Positions 46,674 through 60,406 are shown, counted from the stretch's first letter. The stretch is 64,000 nt of DNA from Arthrobacter sp. MYb213 (GCF_002979915.1 NZ_PCQA01000002.1:248001-312000); one strand, 5' to 3'. Numbers and translations are program-made. The notes: generated by a model not told the origin, from the sequence alone.

Positions 46674-48788
46674 TTACTCGCCGCGGGCCTTCTGGATGAT
46701 CTCTTCGGCAACTGCCTTCGGGACCTCAGAGTAGCTGTTGAAGGTCATCGAGTAAACTGCGCGACCCTGGGTCTTCGAACGCAGGTCACCAATGTAACCG
46801 AACATCTCCGACAGTGGCACGGAGGCATTGATAACCTTCACGCCAGCTGCGTCAGACATTTCCTGGATCGAGCCACGGCGGGAGTTTAGGTCGCCGATAA
46901 CGTCGCCCATGTACTCTTCCGGGGTACGAACTTCGACGCTCATCAGTGGTTCAAGCAGGATTGGGTGAGCGCGACGTGCGCCTTCCTTGAATACCTGTGA
47001 GCCAGCGATCTTGAACGCCATTTCCGAGGAGTCAACATCGTGGTAAGCACCGTCAAGGACGGTAGCCTTCACGCCAACCATTGGGTAACCGGCGAGGATA
47101 CCGTACTGCATGGCGTCCTGGATACCGGCATCGATGGATGGAATGTATTCACGAGGAATACGACCACCGGTGACAGCGTTCTTGAACTCGTAGTTCACGC
47201 CGTCGACAACCTCTAGAGGTTCGAATGCAACCTGGACCTTTGCGAACTGGCCCGAACCACCGGTCTGCTTCTTGTGGGTAAAGTCAACCTTATCCACAGC
47301 AGTCTTGATGGTTTCGCGGTATGCAACCTGTGGCTTACCAACGTTGGCTTCCACGCGGAATTCGCGCTTCATGCGGTCCACCAGGATATCCAGGTGAAGC
47401 TCGCCCATGCCGCCGATTTCGGTCTGGCCGGTGTCATCGTTCAACGAAACGGTGAAGGTTGGATCTTCTGCAGACAGCTTCTGGATAGCGGTCGACAGCT
47501 TCTCCTGGTCACCCTTGGTCTTAGGCTCGATGGCCACGAAGATCACTGGTGCTGGGAACGACATCGACTCAAGCACAATCGGGTTCGCTGGATCGCAAAG
47601 GGTATCACCGGTGGTGGTATCCTTCAGGCCGATCACGGCGTAGATGTGACCTGCGTGGATCTCGTCTACCGGCTGTTCCTTGTTGGCGTGCATCTGGAAG
47701 AGCTTGCCAACGCGTTCCTTCTTCTGCTTCGTCGAGTTGAGCAACTGAGTTCCTGAAGTTGCCTTACCCGAGTAAACGCGGATGAAGTTCAGCTGACCGA
47801 AGAATGGGTGAGCGGCAATCTTGAAAGCCAGTGCCGAGAACGGTGCGTCCTCGGTAGGCTCGCGAGTGAGCTCAACTTCTTCGTTCTTTGGATCGTGACC
47901 GATGGTCACGCCGACGTCCATTGGGTTTGGCAGGAAGTCAATCACGGCGTCGAGCATAGGCTGCACGCCGCGGTTCTTGAAGGCCGAACCACAGTAAACT
48001 GGGTAGATCTCCGAGTTGATGACCATCTTGCGAATGCCGGCCTTGAGCTCGTCATTGCTGATCTCTTCGCCTTCGAGGAACTTCTCCATGAGCTCGTCAG
48101 AGCCCTCAGCGACATCCTCAACCAGCTTGGCGCGGTATTCCTCGGCCTTTTCCAGCAAGTCTGCAGGAATTTCGCGAGTCTCGTAAGCGGCACCCATGGT
48201 GACGTCACCCTTGGAGTCGCCTTCCCAGATGAATGCCTTCATGGTCATCAGGTCAACGACACCGACGAATTCATGCTCGGAGCCGATAGGCAGCTGCATG
48301 ACCAATGGCTTAGCACCTAGGCGCTTGACGATGGTATCGATGGTGAAGTAGAAGTCTGCACCCATCTTGTCCATCTTGTTGACGAAGCAGATGCGTGGAA
48401 CGTTGTACTTGTCAGCCTGACGCCATACGGTCTCAGACTGAGGCTCAACGCCTTCCTTGCCATCAAATACTGCAACGGCGCCATCGAGCACGCGAAGCGA
48501 GCGCTCCACCTCAACGGTGAAGTCAACGTGGCCAGGGGTGTCAATGATGTTGATCTGGTTGTTGTTCCAGAAGCAAGTCACGGCGGCAGACGTGATAGTA
48601 ATGCCGCGTTCCTTTTCCTGTTCCATCCAGTCAGTAGTCGAGGCACCATCGTGTGTCTCGCCGAGCTTGTGATTTACACCCGTGTAGAAAAGGATGCGCT
48701 CAGTAGTAGTGGTTTTACCAGCATCGATGTGGGCCATGATGCCGATATTTCGGACCTTATTCAGGTCAGTAAGCACGTCCTGTGCCAC
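46674..48788 (-). CDS. fusA: Elongation factor G
   Basis: EF-G (704 aa) drives ribosomal translocation. P-loop AHIDAGKT (19-26), [16 protein letters not shown] and the five-domain order to the C-terminal [16 protein letters not shown] are intact. GTG 48788 follows AGGGAGA. Part of rpsL-rpsG-fusA, 69 bases after rpsG. Confidence 0.98.
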   Translation of the reverse strand: MAQDVLTDLNKVRNIGIMAHIDAGKTTTTERILFYTGVNHKLGETHDGASTTDWMEQEKERGITITSAAVTCFWNNNQINIIDTPGHVDFTVEVERSLRVLDGAVAVFDGKEGVEPQSETVWRQADKYNVPRICFVNKMDKMGADFYFTIDTIVKRLGAKPLVMQLPIGSEHEFVGVVDLMTMKAFIWEGDSKGDVTMGAAYETREIPADLLEKAEEYRAKLVEDVAEGSDELMEKFLEGEEISNDELKAGIRKMVINSEIYPVYCGSAFKNRGVQPMLDAVIDFLPNPMDVGVTIGHDPKNEEVELTREPTEDAPFSALAFKIAAHPFFGQLNFIRVYSGKATSGTQLLNSTKQKKERVGKLFQMHANKEQPVDEIHAGHIYAVIGLKDTTTGDTLCDPANPIVLESMSFPAPVIFVAIEPKTKGDQEKLSTAIQKLSAEDPTFTVSLNDDTGQTEIGGMGELHLDILVDRMKREFRVEANVGKPQVAYRETIKTAVDKVDFTHKKQTGGSGQFAKVQVAFEPLEVVDGVNYEFKNAVTGGRIPREYIPSIDAGIQDAMQYGILAGYPMVGVKATVLDGAYHDVDSSEMAFKIAGSQVFKEGARRAHPILLEPLMSVEVRTPEEYMGDVIGDLNSRRGSIQEMSDAAGVKVINASVPLSEMFGYIGDLRSKTQGRAVYSMTFNSYSEVPKAVAEEIIQKARGE

Positions 48789-48857
48789 GTTGTCTCCCTT
48801 AAAGGTGAGGCAAGGAATGCTGGATGCCTGTTGACACCCAGCACTTCCAAGCGTTTC

Positions 48858-49328
48858 TTACCAGCGGTAGTGAGCGAAGGCCTTGTTGGACTCAGCCATC
48901 TTGTGAGTGTCTTCGCGACGCTTCACAGCGGCACCAAGACCGTTCGAGGCGTCCAAGATCTCGTTCATCAAACGTTCGATCATGGTCTTCTCGCGACGAG
49001 CCTTCGAGTATCCAACCAACCAGCGAAGAGCTAGTGCGGTTGCACGGCCTGGCTTGACCTCAACAGGAACCTGGTAGGTCGCGCCACCAACGCGGCGTGA
49101 GCGAACCTCAAGTGCCGGGCGGATGTTATCCATGGCCTTCTTGAGAGTCGAAACAGCGTCGGCGCCGGACTTTGCAGCGGCACCTTCGAGTGCGCCGTAA
49201 ACAATGCGCTCTGCAGTGGACTTCTTGCCGTCTACGAGAACCTTGTTGATCAGCTGAGTGACCAATGGGGATTCGAAGACTGGATCAGAAACTAGTGGGC
49301 GCTTTGGCGCCGGACCCTTACGAGGCAT
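48858..49328 (-). CDS. rpsG: 30S ribosomal protein S7
   Basis: S7 (156 aa), head assembly protein: [39 protein letters not shown] and [17 protein letters not shown] are conserved. Its ATG overlaps the rpsL stop by one base. Confidence 0.98.
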   Translation of the reverse strand: MPRKGPAPKRPLVSDPVFESPLVTQLINKVLVDGKKSTAERIVYGALEGAAAKSGADAVSTLKKAMDNIRPALEVRSRRVGGATYQVPVEVKPGRATALALRWLVGYSKARREKTMIERLMNEILDASNGLGAAVKRREDTHKMAESNKAFAHYRW

Positions 49329-49702
49329 TACTTACCATCCTTCTTTGCACCGTAGCGGGAACGAGCCTGCTTGCGGTCCTTAACACCCTGAGTATCCAGA
49401 GCACCACGTACAATCTTGTAACGAACACCTGGAAGGTCCTTTACACGACCACCGCGAACGAGCACGATGGAGTGTTCCTGCAGGTTGTGTCCGACACCTG
49501 GAATGTAAGCGGTAACTTCGATGCCACCGGCAAGGCGCACACGTGCGACCTTACGCAGAGCCGAGTTAGGCTTCTTCGGGGTGGTGGTGTACACACGAGT
49601 GCACACGCCACGGCGCATTGGGTTGCCCTTGAGGGCAGGAGCCTTGGTCTTGACGACCTTAGGCGAGCGGCCCTTACGGACCAGCTGCTGAATAGTAGGC
49701 AC
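49328..49702 (-). CDS. rpsL: 30S ribosomal protein S12
   Basis: S12 (124 aa), decoding centre: [29 protein letters not shown] and [12 protein letters not shown] are conserved. The lysines matching positions 43 and 88 are both wild-type, so no streptomycin-resistance substitution is visible there. GTG 49702 follows GGAAGGA. Confidence 0.98.
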   Translation of the reverse strand: MPTIQQLVRKGRSPKVVKTKAPALKGNPMRRGVCTRVYTTTPKKPNSALRKVARVRLAGGIEVTAYIPGVGHNLQEHSIVLVRGGRVKDLPGVRYKIVRGALDTQGVKDRKQARSRYGAKKDGK

Positions 49703-50704
49703 TTTCGTGTCCTTCCATTGTCTAAGTTTGTCGGCACCATAACCGGACAGGAATCTGCCAAATCATGGAGCTAGCTGCTTGCTTTACAGCCACGGGGAAA
49801 ATACCCCTAGGCGTGCGAAAGTGTGGCATTTGTTGCGCAACCTGCCCGCAACCCGGACTGAGTCCATTTTGCCACACCTAAAACAATTGCTTTCAGTCTA
49901 GCATTAATCCGCCGAGCCACCTGTTCCAGTAACCGAGATCACTGCGATGACCTGTCAAATATCGGGCTACATGTTCATTGGTTTCTTTGGTTTGGATTGC
50001 GGAACATCCGTTCCGTTGTGTTTATAGACGGCGTTAGCCGTTCGACATTGAATGTGATCTGAGTAAAGATGCGAGTTATCGATTGTTGTTGTGTCCACAC
50101 GCGCACCTTTTACATTCTGCCGTCAGACTTTGAGCGAGCGCACAACCCAATGCACACCATTCTCCGAAGTCGTGAATTGGTCCCGAGATATCCGTTTCTC
50201 ACGAACAACTCAGCAAAGCATGCTGCGCATATTCGCCACAGTTCGCGGACGTCGCGAACGTCATCAAATAATTCCTTGGCTATCACAATGCTAAGGAAAA
50301 TTCGAAGTGCCAGAACTCACTCGGCATGGTGTTCGAGTGTTTCGAGTACAAAACGTAAGGAAAGGGTATATATGGGGAATGCTAAGACTGCGGTGAAACC
50401 CTTTACGGATAGCATTCGCCCACCAGAGCTCCAGTTTCCCCATAGTCACGGCTCCACGGACCTCGCGTCGTTGCCCCCCCCCTAGACCAGCCGTGCTATC
50501 CGGCTACCTCATGAGTCAAAAATAGTGAACTGCCGGAGTAGCGCCCTGACATCGGGCTCGGCGCGTTCGGGCTTGTTAGTCCGATCTCCGTCTCTCCCCT
50601 CACAGGTGCCGACGAACCCGCAGATGGAATTTTTTCGGGAGGCACTCACAATAGCTGTACTCTTTTCGTTTCATGAGACGCGAGAACGAAGCGGGGTATT
50701 TGGC
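49703..50704. other. 1-kb intergenic region between defence ATPase and rpsL
   Basis: Holds the rpsL leader and promoter on its left side. The rest has no convincing gene: a plus-strand frame 50069-50485 is Ser/Arg/His-rich and unlike protein. An 8-bp inverted repeat (GAATGCTA near 50376 with TAGCATTC near 50409) and a run of nine C (50474-50482) are visible. No tRNA fold was found. Confidence 0.5.
49895..49903 (-). promoter_or_regulatory. Candidate rpsL extended -10
   Basis: TGCTAGACT followed by GAAA on the minus strand, about 190 bases before the rpsL GTG. A TTGACA (49958-49953) lies too far upstream to pair with it and may belong to another start. Confidence 0.35.
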
Positions 50705-53113
50705 TTACCCTACTATGGCTTCATCTGGAACCCAGGTGTGGCGTTTGATGCCTTGGTCCGCTTCGTGCGCACGCTCACCAAGCTCGATGGTAATCAATTC
50801 GTCACCTGCATATGCCGGACTGAGCTCTAAGGCAAGATAATCAAACAGTTCTCGCTCATGAACAGCGATAATGATTTGCCTGCCATTCTGCTTGGATAGT
50901 AGACGGATGAGTCCAGCGAACTGCGCAACGTGCACTTCGTCCATTGCCTGAACTGGGTCATCAAAGACCAAGCAAGGTACGACTGGTTGCACGGCAAGGT
51001 GGAGAGCGAGAAACAACGATAGTGCAGCCGTGTTCAAATTCCCAGCGGAGAGCATCATCTGGGGTGGACCACCTGGCTCACCACTTCGGTGAGTCGTCTC
51101 CAGCTTGATGTCAAAAGTCTTCTTCGTCGCGCTGGGCATGCCGAAACTAGGTATAAATCCTTCGTTTGGGGCAAGTCTTGTGAAGACTGTCTTCCAAACC
51201 TCATTGAGAGATTCAGTGAAGACTCGGTGGACGATGTCCGTCCGGGTTTGCGTTGCCGCCTCACGAACTTCTCTTGCGATACCCTGGCGTCGCTTCGCCT
51301 CGGCGATTCTGTCATCCCAAATCTTCTTATGTTCGGCCATTTCAGAAACACTCCTAAGGACGGCCCGTTCGTGTCCCAGAACCGCTGCCAATCCCTTCGC
51401 CTCGTCTTTTACGTTCTCGTAGCGGTTGACCTTATCCGTCAGGCCAGCGACCTTTACTTTGGCCGCTTGAAGAAGTTCGGCGCATACTGACTGAAGCGAA
51501 TCGAAGGTTGATTCTGCTGTGAAGTTGAGGAGGGTCGCGTATCTGTCGACCTCATTACTTACGTGAGTGTCTTCAGAAGTCACGGCCTCAAGATCAAGCA
51601 GGGCCGACTGAAGATCACGAACACGCTCAGTGAGCGCTTCGCGATTGGACTTCGCTATTCCAATGCCTGCGGCTTCAGAGGCCAGCTGTAATACTGTCGA
51701 GTGGCGCTGCTGAAGCAGCTGTCGTTGTTCGGAGGAGAGGGTCTGCCTGATCAACCGACTGTATTCGACTTCCAGACGAGAAACCTGTGCCGCAAGTGCG
51801 TCACGCTCGGCGCGCAATTTCACGAGAAGCCGTCCATGACTTGTTAGTTCGTCTAGCTTCGCATCCGCATGCGCGCGAAGACTGTGCCTATGAACCTCTG
51901 AAAAATCTCGATCACAGACCGGGCATATGTTGCTTGCGACGACTACGTTTCGAAGTGCTGTCAACCCCTCAACGAGCGCACTTGAATTCTCGTGTGCAGC
52001 GGCGAGCCGTATCTGAAGCTCGTCTAACCTGGCCCGATTGGCAGCCAATTCGCTGCGAACAGTTGTAGCCTTCGCCTCAACCTCGTCTCCAGCATCTAGT
52101 TCTTTCACTATTAGGTGTGCGGCGTGCATGACAGCAGTGCTTGGAACGGAGCGAAGATCAACCCCGACCGCTTGGGCTTTCTCATCCCAGGCGTCGATCT
52201 TCGCCTTGTAAGAACGCACCCAATCTTCCGCAGCCGCATTCGCAGAGGCATAGGCCGTGCGCGCATCTTCGATCCGTTGAGATGAAGGACGTTCGGCCAA
52301 TCCCATGATGCGACCGCTCAACTCTATTAGCTCCCGATAGAGCTGTTCTGCGTCTGCAAGTTCGACGGAGGTCGTGTCATCTTTGAGGGTACGCTGTACA
52401 CGTTGTAGAAGATCCATATCGGTGTCGACCGGCTCATTATCGAGATCTCTGAGCGCGCTTTGCATGGCTTGCCGGGCACTGGCGACCTTCGCGCGGACGT
52501 TGCTTAGCGAATCGGTCTCCTTCTTCAGATTTGCGGTTGCCGCTCTCGCTTCACGATCAGCCTCGTCAACGCCAGCTGCAAGTTTCTTGAGTAATCTGAA
52601 GTCGTTCGCATCGCTGAGCCCGGTAAGGATTGCGTCTAGCTTCTCTAGTCCGAGAAGTTCATTCACGAACTTCTCGAGTGCGGTCTGCTCGTTGCCTTCC
52701 CTGGCTTGATATAGATCCAGAAGACGACCAAGCGAAGATTGATCCAAATAGCACCGTTCGGTGTAGAACTTCGCAGCTTCGTCGCTCAGGGCCGGAGTTC
52801 CTTCTATCCGAGACCCGCTCACCGTTATTGTGTCCTCTGGCATGCCTCTTTGCATCTCCGGCGAAACCTCGGCCCGCGCCTTCGCATACGGCTGTCCGAG
52901 AAACGGGAGATGCGCGCGGTAATTATCCGAATGACGTTCCATACTCCGGATTTCTCCAGTTAGTGCAATCTCCAACGCAGATAGAACGCTAGTTTTCCCC
53001 GTTCCATTCGGTCCGTGAATGAGAACTACTGGCGCATCGAGAGGGAACTCGCGTTTTCCCTCGATACGTCGGAAGTCAGAAACTATAAGTCGACGAATCG
53101 GAACATCACGCAT
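50705..53113 (-). CDS. SMC/Rad50-like ATPase with zinc hook (defence system)
   Basis: An 802-residue split ABC ATPase. Walker A GPNGTGKT (34-41), long coiled coils (about 180-390 and 405-625) joined at a CPVC zinc hook (397-400), signature LSAGNLNTAA (688-697), Walker B CLVFDDP (714-720), H-loop AVHE (750-753). It resembles Rad50/SbcC and RloC, but has no nuclease domain at either end and no Mre11-like partner. ATG 53113 is chosen over 53143: it gives an 8-base overlap with the preceding gene and has GGAGACC upstream. Third gene of the SIR2 operon; probably the DNA- or phage-sensing motor. Confidence 0.9.
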   Translation of the reverse strand: MRDVPIRRLIVSDFRRIEGKREFPLDAPVVLIHGPNGTGKTSVLSALEIALTGEIRSMERHSDNYRAHLPFLGQPYAKARAEVSPEMQRGMPEDTITVSGSRIEGTPALSDEAAKFYTERCYLDQSSLGRLLDLYQAREGNEQTALEKFVNELLGLEKLDAILTGLSDANDFRLLKKLAAGVDEADREARAATANLKKETDSLSNVRAKVASARQAMQSALRDLDNEPVDTDMDLLQRVQRTLKDDTTSVELADAEQLYRELIELSGRIMGLAERPSSQRIEDARTAYASANAAAEDWVRSYKAKIDAWDEKAQAVGVDLRSVPSTAVMHAAHLIVKELDAGDEVEAKATTVRSELAANRARLDELQIRLAAAHENSSALVEGLTALRNVVVASNICPVCDRDFSEVHRHSLRAHADAKLDELTSHGRLLVKLRAERDALAAQVSRLEVEYSRLIRQTLSSEQRQLLQQRHSTVLQLASEAAGIGIAKSNREALTERVRDLQSALLDLEAVTSEDTHVSNEVDRYATLLNFTAESTFDSLQSVCAELLQAAKVKVAGLTDKVNRYENVKDEAKGLAAVLGHERAVLRSVSEMAEHKKIWDDRIAEAKRRQGIAREVREAATQTRTDIVHRVFTESLNEVWKTVFTRLAPNEGFIPSFGMPSATKKTFDIKLETTHRSGEPGGPPQMMLSAGNLNTAALSLFLALHLAVQPVVPCLVFDDPVQAMDEVHVAQFAGLIRLLSKQNGRQIIIAVHERELFDYLALELSPAYAGDELITIELGERAHEADQGIKRHTWVPDEAIVG

Positions 53114-53678
53114 TGTCGGTCTCCAAATCATCGTGCCACTCAACTCCGGCGTTCACGTAGAGTCGCAGTTTTTCACGTACCGCAGCTGCACCATCGGCAG
53201 CAGCCTTAATGAACATGATGTGATCTGAGCTGTTTTTCGAAATGCCGAGGGTATTCATTACTTCATTCACCGGATCGCTACCATGAACAAGATCAGCGTT
53301 CGGCAATTTCAACGGGAGCAGAACCGCCATCGCCGCGTGGATTTCCGAGACACTGGGTGATTGGGATTCAACTGAGAGAACACGGGCGTAATGTTCAAGC
53401 GCGACCCTCTCGTGTGCATCGACAGCCCCCAATAGAACGAGACTGATGGGTCGGCGCGATGCGACGCGGTCAAGAGACCGTGCCAAACCAGCCACAAGAC
53501 GCTGCAGTCGTCTTATAGGGACTTGATCCGTCGCGATTAGCACAAGGTCGTGCGACGTACCAGTCCCGCGAGCTGCCGCTTCGAAGTCGAACTCCGTACC
53601 AACGACCGTTAGTGGCTTTGGAAGTTTCTCGAAACCAGCATTTTCCAAGATGTTGAGGGCATCCGAAATATTTGCCAT
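53106..53678 (-). CDS. Middle component of SIR2-ATPase system, unknown
   Basis: A 190-residue soluble protein I do not recognise by family. It has an alpha/beta look: strand TVVGTEFDFEAAARG (about 24-38), then DLVLIATDQV (44-53), a helical stretch around the double Arg-Arg, RRPISLVLLGAVD (about 75-87), and a helical C terminus. ATG 53678 has a strong AGGAGG and overlaps the SIR2 stop by one base (TGATG); the 3' end overlaps the ATPase start by 8 bases. Size and position match the 'middle component' of ABC three-component systems, suggested to bridge sensor ATPase and effector. That role is inferred. Confidence 0.8.
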   Translation of the reverse strand: MANISDALNILENAGFEKLPKPLTVVGTEFDFEAAARGTGTSHDLVLIATDQVPIRRLQRLVAGLARSLDRVASRRPISLVLLGAVDAHERVALEHYARVLSVESQSPSVSEIHAAMAVLLPLKLPNADLVHGSDPVNEVMNTLGISKNSSDHIMFIKAAADGAAAVREKLRLYVNAGVEWHDDLETDNA

Positions 53679-55438
53679 CAGAATCCTCCTGCAAGTTTGA
53701 ACGCTTCATAAAGATCATCGGCCGACTTCGTCTCAGCTACACCGGATGCAACGCTGAAACGGCTTGGCCCAGGTTTGCTGCCCCGTCCAAAGCGTCCCCT
53801 CGGCGACCGAGTTTGAGAGGGCGGCTCCTCGTCCGCCATGATAATCAGCATTTCAGAGTCGTCTACATCAAACGAGCCATTCATCTCAAGCTGTGTCAAT
53901 GCGCCGCTGTCCTTTACGAAGAACACCCGGGTGTCTCTATCTGACGTTACCAAACGCATGACTCCGTTCTGCGGTAGGCGACTGCCTCCTGGAGAAACTG
54001 ACCATAATCCCGAAACCAGGCCTCTACCTATCAACGACAACGCAACGCCGAGTCTGCCAAACTGCTGTGCCGGAAAATCTGGCTCCAAGAGTGCTTGAGC
54101 AGCTGGGCGAACAGACAAAGGCTCATAGCGCCCATTTTCCGGAGCTGGAATCCGTCCCGTCCGAAACACTGTTAGCGCGAAGTTGACAACATCAACGATC
54201 CGAGCGGCAAAAAGACGTTGGTGCGCCAGACGCTCCACATACTCAGCGGCCTCAGGAAGAGCAGGATCCGCGAGTGTAGCTATAAAGTCCCTGAGATTAC
54301 GGAGGTCATCTTGCAATTGGCGAACTGCCGTCGAATTCCATGGGTTTTGAACATCAAACTGGATCCAGACGCAGAGCTTCTCCGTCAGCGAGGCGAGCAC
54401 TAAGGCGAGTAAGGTGGGCTTACTATAAGCTCCTAGAAGGGCAGACTCAGCGATCGCACTGGCGTTGCCTGGGTGGTTGGATCCATAAGTGATTTTGAGC
54501 AGACTACGATGGTATGCCTCTAGTCGTTCCTCACTGAGAACGACAGGAGGTGGGGACACAGGCCATGGTCGTTCTAGATCCTGAATAGCGCTGGCAAACA
54601 CGGTGTGGAGATTCGCGTCTTGTGCCGACAGCCCAAGCATCAACGTCAATCGATCTGAATAGAGCACTTCAAGGTGCTTACGCATCGATCGATTTTCGGG
54701 CTGCTCCGTCCAACGCGAAATCTGCGACTCGCGCGCGACTAGGAGTCGCCGGTACTCGTTCTGACTATCTCGGGCGCGAACGGCGCAGCCATGGAATTTA
54801 ATGACCTCGATCAATGGTCCCGTGTTACGGAAGTCCTCAGGCGTCACAGCCACACGAACTCGAGATTCAAAAGCCGGTGTCAGTTCAGCCAATGCTTTCT
54901 CAAGAAGCCCATCCCAGTTCGCTGTAACTGCTGATGAGACCACGCCTTCCAACATTAGAATCGCGATACAATAGTGTTCGACGTCCGGGACAAGGTTGGG
55001 TGCCCCGTAAGTGTTGGGAACATCGAGCGCAGTCCACACGAGGTAGTCGTCAGGCTTCAAGTCGCCCACCGGCACATCGAGAACTTTCGCGTAGTTCGTT
55101 ATCAGTGACGCGACAATTCGATCGTGCAAGGGCCAAATCTTGAATTCCGTTGTAAAGTCGAGGCTGTCCTTCTCCTCACCACCCAACGACGCGATGTTCA
55201 GCACCTCAATGAGCGCCGTTCGGTACTCACAGTCGTTGTTGCTGGGTTCGATGTTTGCTCTAAGGTGCTCGACTACGCTACTGAGCAATTCAGCGACGTT
55301 CTTCACTCTATCGCGCGAGATGCCTGAACCCAGCCAAAGGACGTACTGTCCCTCGCTAAATGCGGTACTGAAGGCTGAGAATGTGGATGTGAACTTCTCA
55401 AGAACAGCCGCTACTGTGCGCGCCGGACTTCCCGTCAT
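53678..55438 (-). CDS. SIR2-like predicted NADase effector
   Basis: A 586-residue protein with an N-terminal SIR2-type Rossmann domain: VLWLGSGISRD (33-43), TANWDGLLE (172-180), IKFHGC (213-218) and LMLGLSAQDAN (266-276) match the GAGxS, TTNxD, HG and GxSxxD motifs of prokaryotic SIR2 defence effectors, which degrade NAD+ to abort infection. The C-terminal 300 residues are of unknown fold, ending in a Pro/Arg/Gly-rich linker (near 540-560) and a short helix (DDLYEAFKLAGGF) that could dock a partner. ATG 55438 follows GAGGGGGA. First gene of the operon. No transmembrane segment. Confidence 0.88.
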   Translation of the reverse strand: MTGSPARTVAAVLEKFTSTFSAFSTAFSEGQYVLWLGSGISRDRVKNVAELLSSVVEHLRANIEPSNNDCEYRTALIEVLNIASLGGEEKDSLDFTTEFKIWPLHDRIVASLITNYAKVLDVPVGDLKPDDYLVWTALDVPNTYGAPNLVPDVEHYCIAILMLEGVVSSAVTANWDGLLEKALAELTPAFESRVRVAVTPEDFRNTGPLIEVIKFHGCAVRARDSQNEYRRLLVARESQISRWTEQPENRSMRKHLEVLYSDRLTLMLGLSAQDANLHTVFASAIQDLERPWPVSPPPVVLSEERLEAYHRSLLKITYGSNHPGNASAIAESALLGAYSKPTLLALVLASLTEKLCVWIQFDVQNPWNSTAVRQLQDDLRNLRDFIATLADPALPEAAEYVERLAHQRLFAARIVDVVNFALTVFRTGRIPAPENGRYEPLSVRPAAQALLEPDFPAQQFGRLGVALSLIGRGLVSGLWSVSPGGSRLPQNGVMRLVTSDRDTRVFFVKDSGALTQLEMNGSFDVDDSEMLIIMADEEPPSQTRSPRGRFGRGSKPGPSRFSVASGVAETKSADDLYEAFKLAGGF

Positions 55439-56336
55439 TCGTCCCCCTCACTCGTAGATACTCCGCTCTGTACGGACAACGAAGAATGCCCAATTGCCTC
55501 AAGGCTATATTGCCATGCTCTGCCACAAGTTGTAGGTGCGGGGAAGCCTGGCGTGTCTCATTACCTTTGTCGCTCAATCTGTCGTTTTCTGGATCAGAAA
55601 GGTGTCGTTTGAAATCCAGCGTTTTTGATAACGCGCCATTTGCTAAGAATTTCCATGATTCGCATGAAGCTCCGACCCAAATTTCTATCGGCCATCGTCT
55701 TGGAGTTATCGCGCGATACATAAAGCAGATACCCGGATGTTGAAGTCCGCTACGAGGAAGATGCCAACCGCAGTTCGCAGTGCCCCTGGTAACGTGATGG
55801 TGTTGCTAGGGCATGTCCGCCAGATGGTCTAGATTCACGGTTGAGTCCCGGGCACTACCGATCCAGTCGGACTTATACTTCCAGCAGTCTCCACCCAGCA
55901 GGCGCTCTGGATTCAAGCAGATTGATACAACGCAATCATGCATTCCTTACTCCGCGAATTCATTCATTTCTCAGTCCTAAGAGATTGCAAATGAACAGCC
56001 GTGCTGGCCCACCTTTGATCTTGAGCCCAGCCATTGCTGAACTTATGATGCTACGTCTCTATCTAAGCGATCAGGCCACCCTTGCCCCCCCAGCCTCATC
56101 GAACGGTTTGGGTAGTGATCACGCTACCGCGCTTAGTTGAGCGCCGCATTCCTGGCAGATGGAAAAGTACCTGAATCTCGCGGCATAGTGCGCCTCTGCC
56201 GGCTATAGGCCCTGGCCATTTTGGCTTGAGAATAGCTAGATGAACTCTCTCCCAGATGATTCATCTACTGTTTTTTTGCGTCCAGCACTGCACTTGTCCC
56301 CCGGTTCCAGATCACAAGAACTATGCGTGTTAAATG
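55439..56336. other. 0.9-kb gene-free stretch beside rpoC
   Basis: No supported gene on either strand. Short frames (minus 55398-55721; plus 55841-56140) read like non-coding DNA. It presumably contains the promoter of the SIR2 operon on the minus strand, but I see no clear -35/-10 pair. No direct repeats or integrase remnants were noticed. Confidence 0.5.
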
Positions 56337-56375
56337 CCCAATGCCTGCCCGCACAATGTGCGGGCAGGCATTGGG
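56337..56375 (-). terminator. rpoBC terminator
   Basis: A perfect 18-bp GC-rich stem (56337-56354 with 56358-56375), 3-base loop, 33 bases after the rpoC stop, followed by a short TTTAA on the minus strand. Confidence 0.85.
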
Positions 56376-56407
56376 TCAACTACCTTGCGGTGTCAGCGCT
56401 TCCGTGT

Positions 56408-60298
<3,891 letters not shown>

Positions 60299-60406
60299 AG
60301 GGTCCTTTTCTCTCTTCTTTGGTGTCTGAAGTCGATACGAATAAGTAAGTCTTGGTTTCTCGCTACGCTCGCTGGGCCAGCTGGCCTCCTGAGGCAGCGA
60401 TCAAGC

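Noticed and set aside
50320-50480. Possible tRNA or attachment site beside rpsL
   Set aside because: An inverted repeat is present but no cloverleaf or T-loop GTTCRA sequence could be found.
50474-50482. Run of nine C as a phase-variation tract
   Set aside because: It is not within or just before a supported gene.
50069-50485. 138-residue plus-strand frame upstream of rpsL
   Set aside because: Low-complexity Ser/Arg/His/Pro composition, no ribosome binding site, crosses a C9 homopolymer.
50705-55438. Interpretation as Thoeris, SIR2-HerA or DSR
   Set aside because: No TIR partner, no HerA-type hexameric ATPase, and the SIR2 protein is not the single large DSR protein; the SMC-like ATPase plus middle gene fits a three-component ABC system better.
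55398-55721. 107-residue minus-strand frame before the SIR2 gene
   Set aside because: Overlaps the SIR2 start, no ribosome binding site and no protein-like pattern.
55841-56140. 99-residue plus-strand frame near rpoC
   Set aside because: Reads like non-coding DNA and has no recognisable start signal.
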